Position numbers and translations under genes: made by a program | The notes under the pieces: model-generated | Told to the model about the DNA's origin: nothing | What the model saw: only the letters and a program-made list of their open reading frames with translations | The model's database searches: none | Shown: positions 42,989 to 50,174 of the stretch, piece after piece | Layout: each line of letters opens with the position of its first letter | Numbering within the stretch: the first letter of the stretch is position 1 | Assembly: GCA_017525915.1 (NCBI GenBank) | Contig: JAFXSC010000015.1 | Location: forward strand, 39,932 to 103,931 | From: Ruminococcus sp. | GTDB taxonomy: Bacteria > Bacillota > Clostridia > Oscillospirales > Ruminococcaceae | Direction of reading: 5' to 3' | Length of the DNA: 64,000 bases

Positions 42989-43198
42989 ATGTTTGAGAGC
43001 GAATTTGCCAAAACCGAATTCATAGCGAATGATAATACTGTTTTTCACGTCTGGAAGAAAGAAGCACATTTTGATGATTATAAACAGCCTGTGACCGCCT
43101 TGCTTGAAATGCTTCGTGAGCATATCAAAGCACTTCTTCCATTATCTAGCTTAAGTAACAGGTGTGTGTATACCACGGCTGGTTTGTCGTGGTATTAA
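42989..43198 (+). pseudogene. Truncated unrecognised gene
   Basis: MFESEFAKTEFIANDNTVFH and VWKKEAHFDDYKQPVTALLE look like a genuine N-terminus with AAAGGA before the ATG (42989). After LREHIKALL the sequence becomes unlike protein, and it ends at 69 residues. It lies just outside the right inverted repeat and may have been broken by rearrangement. The WKKE.HFDDYKQPVTALLE pattern hints at a STAS-like domain of clostridial proteins; not certain. Confidence 0.5.
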
Positions 43199-43234
43199 TG
43201 ACAGTATATATATAGTAGAGGGTGAAAAGAAAAT

Positions 43235-44800
43235 ATGGTTACTATCGTTTTACTATTGGTGGCTTCCATCGTATTCAGCTATGCAGGTTTAGTTTTGAAA
43301 GATTTTTACAGACCTGTCAGGATATTTGAGAATCTTCTGTTGACAGCGTTTTTGCTGCTCACATTGACAACGCAGCTGGCAATGATTTTTTTTACCGCCA
43401 GAAGAACGGCGTTTTTCTCTATGATAGAAATAATGGCATTTGACTACTACTGGTTTAATTTTGCGCCATATTATCCGCACAGCGATCCTGCGGGAAACGG
43501 TATGGCGCGGGCTTTCCGAAGTATTTTTAATACTCTGGCATCTTTTCTTTTTGGAGTGATATCTTTTTTCCTTATAAAGTTCTGGGTGTCCGGCAGCTGG
43601 CTCAACGGTCTGAATATAGTTTTGTTTCTGGCGGCATACATCGGGCTTCGTAATCTGTTTTGTAACGGGAAGTCGTTAGTGTCAGGCGATTCTTTTGAAG
43701 AAGCTGCAAGATGGGTAAAAATGCGTGAGGAGGATTACAGAAAAACCCTGTTCAGAGAAAGTATGCCTGAAAAACCAGACTCATGGGAAGCAAAGGAACT
43801 TGATTCAAGCCCTAAAGAGTTAGAGCACTGGGATGTCTATGGATGTAAGTGTATCGATGTCAGAACTCATGGAAAGTATAAATGTCTGTTACTGGAGGGG
43901 GTGTTTGAATTTCCCAAAGAAACAGAAAAAATACGCCTGACCGGATTACTTTGCGGCTGCCTCGGATATACAAATGAAGGAGATGCAAATGACACCTCAT
44001 ATTTTGTTCCCAAATATATGAAACTGGCTTGGTATGATTTTTCTGACGGAAAGACTTACAGGATATATACTTCATTACCAAAGGAACTTGACCACTATTT
44101 CGATGATACAGACCGTTTCTGGCTTGATGATATAGAATTCCGTATCATACCGCACGGCAAGGTTCTGATGTTTCATAACAGGCATAATCAGATACATAAC
44201 ATTATGATCGACTACCCCTTACAAGGTGAAGTGACAAACGATTACGAGCAGAAAATTTCTGATCTCATTTCAGAATATAAAATAGATGTAAACAAGTACA
44301 GATCAACAAGAATACCGTCTCCTGATACGATCAACGATTATCTGAAGCGTTTCAGATATCGCCCTGTATTCTGCACTGAAGACAACAGTTCAAAAATCAC
44401 CAAGACTATCTGCAACTTCTTCAACGGAGAAAAAATCTTATCCGACGGCGAGTGGAAAGAAGATATGGAACCTGCACGGATAAAGGATGTCTTCATTAGG
44501 TTTGAGAGTGGACAGAGCAAATATTCAGCCTTTATTTACTTTAACGAGGATGAGGTTTTGGAGACTTTTTATGAGGCGTTTGAGAACTGCGATGAATCCT
44601 TGCAAGGAGAATTCATTATCAAAGCCGGAACGCTGCAAAGCGATTTTTCATTCGCATTAAAGCTGGGCGATAAATGCTTTCATCTGAAAAGAACTGAGAT
44701 TAGGCTTTATAAAAACAATGACAACGATGCTGGTAAGCTCTTATTCAAAAGCTATAAAGGAAATCATAAAAACCTGTTAAATGGCATTGAGGTTCAGTAA
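43235..44800 (+). CDS. Membrane protein of unknown function (521 aa)
   Basis: At least four hydrophobic helices in the first 145 residues (about 3-20, 32-53, 95-115 and 122-145) are followed by a cytoplasmic or external domain of about 375 residues. That part includes WYDFSDGKTYRIYTSLPKEL and FRIIPHGKVLMFHNRHNQIH, resembling single-domain immunity-type or DUF proteins, but I cannot name a family. GGGTG precedes the start. Base composition is somewhat more AT-rich than that of the CAZyme genes. The next gene is 89 bases downstream. Confidence 0.6.
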   Translation: MVTIVLLLVASIVFSYAGLVLKDFYRPVRIFENLLLTAFLLLTLTTQLAMIFFTARRTAFFSMIEIMAFDYYWFNFAPYYPHSDPAGNGMARAFRSIFNTLASFLFGVISFFLIKFWVSGSWLNGLNIVLFLAAYIGLRNLFCNGKSLVSGDSFEEAARWVKMREEDYRKTLFRESMPEKPDSWEAKELDSSPKELEHWDVYGCKCIDVRTHGKYKCLLLEGVFEFPKETEKIRLTGLLCGCLGYTNEGDANDTSYFVPKYMKLAWYDFSDGKTYRIYTSLPKELDHYFDDTDRFWLDDIEFRIIPHGKVLMFHNRHNQIHNIMIDYPLQGEVTNDYEQKISDLISEYKIDVNKYRSTRIPSPDTINDYLKRFRYRPVFCTEDNSSKITKTICNFFNGEKILSDGEWKEDMEPARIKDVFIRFESGQSKYSAFIYFNEDEVLETFYEAFENCDESLQGEFIIKAGTLQSDFSFALKLGDKCFHLKRTEIRLYKNNDNDAGKLLFKSYKGNHKNLLNGIEVQ

Positions 44801-44889
44801 GCTTATTTGCATTGATTGGATTTATCGCAATCTTGCTATAATTCTGGCGCAGCTGAAGCTTACTGTGCCTATGTGTTAAAGGGGAAAAT

Positions 44890-45993
44890 ATGGCAAACTT
44901 TTTTAAACTGGCAGGTTATGATTATGACGAACCCCGTGGTGAAGTATCAATTGATTACGAGGGCTGCGGCATACGTTTGTTTGTAAATGTGTATACAAGA
45001 ACGAACAATGAAAATGTAGACTACGAGTGTCAGGAAGTTTCTTTAGAGCAAGTTGAGGGTATATTTATAAAGGTTCAAAGCCTTCTGGAACTTGTGGGCA
45101 GAAAATTAGTCTGGGAACAAGCTGAAAATGAGTATGGCTATGCAGGAGTCCTCAATGTGGTCGAGTACGAACTGATCAACAAAGCTGAATTCATAATTGA
45201 GAGCATCAATGACAGTATCATGACAGTATATTGGAAGGGCTTCGGAGATATCTGCTGGAGTTCACCATTCAATGTTAATGTTCCCTTTGAAACAAGAGTA
45301 ACTATCCCGCTGCCCGAATCTGCTCTTTCGTCAAGCACAAGAGACGATTACCTGAAGATTTATCTTGAAGACGGAGAGATAAAAATACAGGGGGGCATTA
45401 ATCTTGGCTATATAGGTTTATTTAAGGATGCCCAGATTGAAATTGAAGACTCTTTAGAAGATATCAGGAAATGGAATATAGTAGAGAACCAGCTTGATCC
45501 GGATTGCTCGGAAGATGATCTTTTTGATTTCTTAAATACTTACTATAATAGATTTATTCAAAAAATAAAAGAGAATCTTGATAATATAAATGGAACATTT
45601 TTACTTCAAGTTCTTACAGATATGGATAACTGTGAAACTAATTTCATGGTGATAGATGGATTATTTAATAAAGATAAGCTTATTTATGGCAATGAAGAAG
45701 ATATTGCCGAGATTTACAATCCCGTAAGGACAGGATTGCAAAGCCTTTCTGCGTACCTTGATACACCAAATGACGGTTGCATACCTAAAGGACATATAGA
45801 GAGTGTTCTCAGATCCTTTTATCCGATGTTTGATTTTGATTGTTTCCTTGAAAATATAGTTCCCGAGCATCTCGGATTAAGTGACGGAAAGATATCTTTT
45901 CAATGCTCGGATAAGTTTGATTGTGCAATTTTGTGTGGCGCATATGCAGTTTTGGATGAAGAACTGTCTTTCTCAGATTGGCATAATAATTAA
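44890..45993 (+). CDS. Soluble acidic protein of unknown function (367 aa)
   Basis: No signal peptide or membrane segment. The first 130 residues are beta-rich (VSIDYEGCGIRLFVNVYTRT); the last 200 are helical and acidic. No catalytic motif is visible. It begins with AAGGGG before the ATG and follows the membrane protein on the same strand. Together they could be a membrane/cytoplasmic pair such as an immunity or signalling module, but nothing proves it. Confidence 0.6.
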   Translation: MANFFKLAGYDYDEPRGEVSIDYEGCGIRLFVNVYTRTNNENVDYECQEVSLEQVEGIFIKVQSLLELVGRKLVWEQAENEYGYAGVLNVVEYELINKAEFIIESINDSIMTVYWKGFGDICWSSPFNVNVPFETRVTIPLPESALSSSTRDDYLKIYLEDGEIKIQGGINLGYIGLFKDAQIEIEDSLEDIRKWNIVENQLDPDCSEDDLFDFLNTYYNRFIQKIKENLDNINGTFLLQVLTDMDNCETNFMVIDGLFNKDKLIYGNEEDIAEIYNPVRTGLQSLSAYLDTPNDGCIPKGHIESVLRSFYPMFDFDCFLENIVPEHLGLSDGKISFQCSDKFDCAILCGAYAVLDEELSFSDWHNN

Positions 45994-46124
45994 GCAGATG
46001 TCTATTCTCATTTTCAATGATGATCGTCACGATCGATCTGAAGTTAAACTCCAGGTTGTTATCGTGGATGGTTACCTTTTCCAGCAGTTACTTAATTAGA
46101 ACTACTATTCTATTTATAAAAGCT

Positions 46125-46146
46125 ACCGCCTCCTGTTGGAGGCGGT
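46125..46146. terminator. Terminator hairpin
   Basis: ACCGCCTCC-TGTT-GGAGGCGGT followed by TTTCGTT. It ends the unit of the two unknown proteins. Confidence 0.85.
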
Positions 46147-46218
46147 TTTCGTTACTCAGTTGGCAGATTTATAAAAGTTGGTTCATGCTTAGACGCACGT
46201 ACATATCTGAGCATATCT

Positions 46219-46419
46219 TCATGGAGCAGGCGTACTACGGAACTGTCCGTTCAGCCCTGTGACAAGCGCGTCAACAGTGCCCTCACCGCCGTCTGCAACA
46301 GGTCTGATTACTGTTTCAGCATCGGGAAATACCCGAAGTATTCCCTCTGCGGCGGCTTTACCGGCATCAAGTGACGAAAGGCTGCCTTTGAATGAATCTA
46401 TTGCGATAACTGCTCTCAT
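46219..46419 (-). pseudogene. Glycerate kinase N-terminal remnant
   Basis: MRAVIAIDSFKGSLSSLDAG, then GILRVFPDAETVIRPVADGG and EGTVDALVTGLNG is the N-terminus of GlxK-type glycerate 2-kinases, which are normally about 375 residues. After 60 codons the sequence is unrelated. GGAGGGG and a TATAAT-type promoter remain in front, so the fragment may still be transcribed. Confidence 0.85.
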
Positions 46420-46469
46420 TTTGCCCCTCCGTAGATTTGTTAGCTTTATTATAACATTTTTTCGAGGTG

Positions 46470-46498
46470 TTGTAAATGCCTTTGCGATGTGCTATAAT
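46470..46498 (+). promoter_or_regulatory. Sigma-A promoter of crcB
   Basis: TTGTAA (46470-46475), 17 bases, TATAAT (46493-46498). A minus-strand promoter (TTTACA-17-TATAAT) for the glycerate kinase remnant overlaps it. The leader to the crcB start is short and shows no fluoride riboswitch. Confidence 0.7.
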
Positions 46499-46527
46499 GA
46501 GAATAATAAATATGATGAGGTGAGAGT

Positions 46528-46902
46528 ATGACAGATTGCCTTATAGTTGCTGCCGGCGGTGCGATAGGCGCTGTTTGCAGATTTCTGATAGGAAAGCTCC
46601 AGATAGGCAGCAGTGACGGATTTCCAATAAAGACGTTTATTGTCAATATACTTGGCTGCTTCATGATCGGTCTTGTGGCTGCACTTGCAGTGAAACAGCT
46701 TTCGGATTCGCCTAAGATAGTTCTTTTCCTGAAAGTTGGCATTTGCGGCGGTTTTACCACATTCTCGTCCTTTGCACTTGAAACGGGCGGACTGTTAGAA
46801 AAGGGCTCATATATTACAGCTGCCTCGTATGTCATATTGAGTGTTACGGTAGGTGTTGCAGCAATGTTTTCAGCGCAATTCTTAGCTGATAAATTATTCT
46901 GA
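46528..46902 (+). CDS. crcB: Fluoride ion exporter CrcB/FluC
   Basis: 124 residues with four hydrophobic helices. GGAIGAVCRFLIGK at the start, TFIVNILGCFMIGL with the central Asn, and GGFTTFSSFALE are the hallmarks of the Fluc dual-topology fluoride channel. It forms a homodimer; a single gene is present here. GAGGTGAG precedes the ATG. No fluoride riboswitch is seen. The next gene starts 10 bases downstream and is likely cotranscribed. Confidence 0.93.
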   Translation: MTDCLIVAAGGAIGAVCRFLIGKLQIGSSDGFPIKTFIVNILGCFMIGLVAALAVKQLSDSPKIVLFLKVGICGGFTTFSSFALETGGLLEKGSYITAASYVILSVTVGVAAMFSAQFLADKLF

Positions 46903-46912
46903 GAGGTCAGGA

Positions 46913-48139
46913 ATGAAAATTATGAAAATACTGAATTTACACGGCTTCATGGGCGAAGCCGATAACAAGAACTACAAGGCTTTATATGAAATTATACCTC
47001 CTGAGGATATTATTTCTCCGCAGTTAAATTATAAGGGAACTGCACCGGCTGAGCTGCTTGAACAGCTTTCGGATATGGTAGATTCCGACGATTTTATATT
47101 TGTGGGACAGAGCCTCGGAGGCTGGTACGCGGACAAGCTGAGCCGCAGGTTCAGGCGACCGTGCATACTTACAAATCCCTGCTATTTTCCGCATGAGCTG
47201 GAGCTTATCACAAGCTCCGGAATATCTGCTGAGTTTGTGGAGCAATACCGTGAAATGTCCGTAAGCACGCAAAACGAGCGGGCTTATACTCTGTGCAGTG
47301 ACGGCGATAATGTTCTTCCCGACAACTATGCTGATTGTGTGAGATTGTCCGGAACTGTTAAGGCAGTTCACGGCAGCCACAGCACTATTGAGAACGTCGG
47401 AGAGCATATCTCAGAGCTGCTGACTGAGATACAAAATGACCGTATGCTTCTGTTTTTAGGCAGAGGATCGGCGTTTGCAGACGAGCATAATTCCGCGTTC
47501 TTTGTTGAGGACAATGAGCTCGTTCTCATTGACTGCCCGGCAACTTCATATCAGAAGGTTAAGAAGATGAACTGGGAGCAGTACGACAATTTCTATATCC
47601 TCGTCACCCACACTCACGGCGACCATAGCGGCGGTATCGGAACTATGCTGCAATACGTTTGGTTTGCAAGCTATATGAAGAAAAAAGTAACTATCGTTGC
47701 ACCGTCTGCAGAGGTCAGGGAGGACTTGCTTCTGCTGCTTATAAGGATAGAGGGGTGTGAGGAGGAGTGGTTCGATATCATTATATCTGATGAACTGAAA
47801 AAGAAATGGTTCATCTCATCTGTGCCAACTACTCACGTAAAGCCGCTTGAGGGCAGATGTTTCGGTTATCACCTGTATATTCAACGAAATAACGTCGTTT
47901 ACACAGGAGATACCGCCACCCTTGAACCGTTCACACCGCTGCTTAAAAGCGGTTCGTTTTTGTATACCGAAGCATCTTACTACCAAAGTGCAGTTCATCT
48001 GCATCTGAAAGAAGTGCTGCCCGAATTCATTAAGCTTTCGGACAGCGGAGTTCATGTATACCTCATGCATCTTGATGTTGAAGATGAGCTCAATAAGCTT
48101 ATAACTGATACACCTTTGAAGTTTGTTCAGGTCATATAG
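46913..48139 (+). CDS. Alpha/beta-hydrolase fused to a metallo-beta-lactamase-fold hydrolase
   Basis: 408 residues. The first 180 are a YqiA-like esterase fold: LNLHGFMGEADNKNYKALYE, FVGQSLGGWYADKLS with Ser in GQSLGG, and VKAVHGSHSTIENV with the His. From about 182 a metallo-beta-lactamase domain follows: LGRGSAFADEHNSAF, the zinc motif VTHTHGDHSGG and later TTHVKPL, VVYTGDTA and VYLMHLD. Fusion of these two domains in one chain is unusual. The substrate is unknown. GAGAGG precedes the ATG, and crcB is the upstream neighbour in the same operon. Confidence 0.85.
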   Translation: MKIMKILNLHGFMGEADNKNYKALYEIIPPEDIISPQLNYKGTAPAELLEQLSDMVDSDDFIFVGQSLGGWYADKLSRRFRRPCILTNPCYFPHELELITSSGISAEFVEQYREMSVSTQNERAYTLCSDGDNVLPDNYADCVRLSGTVKAVHGSHSTIENVGEHISELLTEIQNDRMLLFLGRGSAFADEHNSAFFVEDNELVLIDCPATSYQKVKKMNWEQYDNFYILVTHTHGDHSGGIGTMLQYVWFASYMKKKVTIVAPSAEVREDLLLLLIRIEGCEEEWFDIIISDELKKKWFISSVPTTHVKPLEGRCFGYHLYIQRNNVVYTGDTATLEPFTPLLKSGSFLYTEASYYQSAVHLHLKEVLPEFIKLSDSGVHVYLMHLDVEDELNKLITDTPLKFVQVI

Positions 48140-48160
48140 TTGAAGCAAAGCATTTAGTCA

Positions 48161-48181
48161 GGCAGCCTCGGCTGCCTTTTT
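48161..48181 (+). terminator. Terminator of the crcB operon
   Basis: GGCAGCC-TC-GGCTGCC followed by TTTTT. Confidence 0.85.
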
Positions 48182-48373
48182 GTTATACATTATTTTTCAA
48201 TTACAAAATAGATTTCGTCAAGTGCAGCGATATCATCTTTATTGGTTTTTTGATGCGGGAATATTCAACGAAATGATTGACAACGTAAAAACGACGTGAT
48301 AAGTTGAAGATCTCCGCATTATTCTGCGGACACAGTAAGTTTAATTGAACCTGTCAAGAAAGGAATACCAACA

Positions 48374-48466
48374 ATGGAAAAGTATACTTCACCGGAAATA
48401 CAGAACATCGCATTTGATACAGAAGATGTGATAGTGACTTCCACTATTCTAGATGATGATAAATAA
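48374..48466 (+). CDS. MEKY-family small peptide, copy 3 (30 aa)
   Basis: MEKYTSPEIQNIAFDTEDVI is followed by VTSTILDDDK. AAAGGA lies in front and a strong terminator behind. Unlike copies 1 and 2 no large surface protein gene precedes it; the 230 bases after the crcB-operon terminator contain only weak promoter-like sequence. Here the tail is short and acidic. Its persistence as an independent unit argues that the peptide has its own function. Confidence 0.7.
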   Translation: MEKYTSPEIQNIAFDTEDVIVTSTILDDDK

Positions 48467-48485
48467 AAAAATCGATACGAAAGGA

Positions 48486-48517
48486 GCCGGTGGACTGTAA
48501 AAAGTCCGCCGGCTTTT
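48486..48517 (+). terminator. Terminator after peptide copy 3
   Basis: GCCGGTGGACT and AGTCCGCCGGC form an 11-bp stem (one G-T) followed by TTTTTG. Confidence 0.85.
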
Positions 48518-48727
48518 TGAGTATTGCTGAGTAAAGTAAATCGAACCTCTGGAAAATTGTCTATGAAAAATATTTCAGAAAAGTGTTACATCCTGATGTT
48601 GCTTTGCGTTTATATAAGTGAAAGGCAGATCTGAACCTAAAAAATTAACGCTGAATAAGCAAATATCGACCAGTCCGGATACATATACAATGTAAACGGC
48701 GTTTAAAAGTTCGAGAGGAGAATTATT

Positions 48728-49645
48728 ATGACAAGAATGATCAGCATAGCAGCAGCAGTACTTATGACAGGATTTGTAGGCGGAGGAGCTTACCTTACAA
48801 ACAATAACAAGGAGTCCAAGCGTCCTGAGAACGTAACACTGCAGTCTTTAACGGAAACAACTGCCGCAAGCACAGAAGAGACAACAGAAGCGACTACTAA
48901 AGAGCAGAATAATAAGATCAGCATGACAAAGGAAGAACTCATCGAAAAGACCAAAGACAATAACAATCTGTATTGTTTTGACAAGCTTTCAGCTGATTAT
49001 ACTATCACCTGGAACAAGTTCAGAGAACATCATACAGCGCCCGAGACTTACACAGGTAAGGTATACCTTGATGAGGTAAATATGACGGCTTCCGGAATGG
49101 AGCAGCTTACTGTAGGCGATGATCTTATACACAGATTCCTCTACTCTGTCGAGGACAAGCAGATGCTCACCGGCGAAGAATACTGGGGTGAATTCGACAC
49201 AACTACCGGCGGTTACAATTTATTCCAGGAATCTTACAGATTCAAGGATGTGACTGATGAGTCAGACGTCCTTGCAGACAGAGTTTATATCCCGGGTATC
49301 ACCTGCGGCAGAAGTGTAATCTGGTACGGCACTGAGGCTGACGAATGGGACATTACAGGCGAAAGAACTGAGAACGGCAGAAGAATAGTATCTATATCAG
49401 GCGTTCATAAGGGCGATAATAACTATGAAGGCGTTTACCGCGAGGAAACTTATACAGTAGAGATAGACGCTGCAACAGGTATGACAATTTCCTATGTAAC
49501 TTATGATGAAAGCGGAAAAATGACTTATTCATATGAGGTTACAAACTACAAGTTTGATGATGAAGCCGAAGCATTCAAGACAGCTGAAGATGTAACGAAC
49601 GAGATCGAAAACGGCGGATATATTCAGAGACATATAGGATATTGA
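48728..49645 (+). CDS. Exported LolA/RseB-like protein
   Basis: 305 residues. A short hydrophobic N-terminus (ISIAAAVLMTGFVGGGAYL) is followed by a Thr/Glu-rich spacer to about 60 and a beta-rich domain of about 240 residues (VDEVNMTASGM, YTVEIDAATGMTISYVTYDE, YEVTNYKFDDE). The layout resembles LolA/RseB-type folds that follow extracytoplasmic sigma factor or anti-sigma genes, but none is adjacent. GAGAGG precedes the ATG. Cell-envelope location is likely; function is unknown. Confidence 0.6.
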   Translation: MTRMISIAAAVLMTGFVGGGAYLTNNNKESKRPENVTLQSLTETTAASTEETTEATTKEQNNKISMTKEELIEKTKDNNNLYCFDKLSADYTITWNKFREHHTAPETYTGKVYLDEVNMTASGMEQLTVGDDLIHRFLYSVEDKQMLTGEEYWGEFDTTTGGYNLFQESYRFKDVTDESDVLADRVYIPGITCGRSVIWYGTEADEWDITGERTENGRRIVSISGVHKGDNNYEGVYREETYTVEIDAATGMTISYVTYDESGKMTYSYEVTNYKFDDEAEAFKTAEDVTNEIENGGYIQRHIGY

Positions 49646-49755
49646 TTCGTACTCTGACTTTAAAAATGTTTTAAAATAGGCTATACAAAAGAATATAGGA
49701 GGCAATCCCCAATTCTGTGTAAACGGCAAATAGTGTAATAAAAGAGTATATGATG

Positions 49756-49781
49756 AGACCGATTGTAAAAGCAGTCGGTCT
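49756..49781 (+). terminator. Terminator after the LolA-like gene
   Basis: AGACCGA and TCGGTCT pair around a 12-base loop; a weak T-rich tail follows. Confidence 0.55.
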
Positions 49782-49897
49782 TATCTGCATATTAGCAAAT
49801 AATTATTTGATTGTCAAGATGAAATGTTATTCTGGTACTGGAAGGATCTTTACATCAGTATTCCATTCACAAATAGACAATCCTCATTATCTCCCTT

Positions 49898-49928
49898 AAC
49901 GCCTGGGAGTGTTTTCTCAGGCGTTTTT
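49898..49928. terminator. Terminator-like hairpin
   Basis: AACGCCTG and CAGGCGTT pair around a 12-base loop and a T run follows on the plus strand. No gene precedes it directly, so it may mark a lost gene. Confidence 0.6.
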
Positions 49929-50003
49929 ACAAAACTTGTTCAAAGCACATATCAGTCCTTTCACTATATAGATTACGTTAAGAATCAAATAAACAAATAC
50001 ACT

Positions 50004-50037
50004 GAAAATGGCAGCTCACGGAGGAACTGCCATTTTC
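50004..50037 (-). terminator. Terminator downstream of the metallopeptidase/dockerin remnant
   Basis: GAAAATGGCAG and CTGCCATTTTC pair over 11 bp. It lies just after the minus-strand dockerin remnant and probably ends transcription from the metallopeptidase gene. Confidence 0.7.
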
Positions 50038-50042
50038 ATTCT

Positions 50043-50174
50043 TCAATTGCTCAGTTTTTCAAGAAGCCCGAGCTTGAATTATTGGATAACAAGTGCGTCC
50101 ATATTTGTTACATCGACGCTGCCGTCAACGTCAGCGTTTATAGCAACTTTTTCGTCAAGAGCATATTTGTCATG
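50043..50174 (-). pseudogene. Dockerin remnant of a second subgroup
   Basis: The minus strand reads DKYALDEKVAINADVDGSVD, VTNMDALVIQ, a stop, then FKLGLLEKLSN. This is the second half of a dockerin related to the one at 63145-63324 but different from the GEF.ADLV dockerins. An in-frame stop interrupts it. The metallopeptidase gene ends at its border, so the present 3' end of that gene may have been created by fusion to this sequence. Confidence 0.7.

Noticed and set aside
46430-46527. Fluoride riboswitch before crcB
   Set aside because: The leader from the predicted promoter is only about 30 bases and shows none of the conserved crcB-motif sequence.
1076-48466. MEKY peptides as lasso-peptide precursors because of YxxP and a Thr before a Gly tail
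   Set aside because: Only copy 2 has a Gly-start tail, and no lasso cyclase, protease or RRE gene is adjacent; kept as an unknown family.
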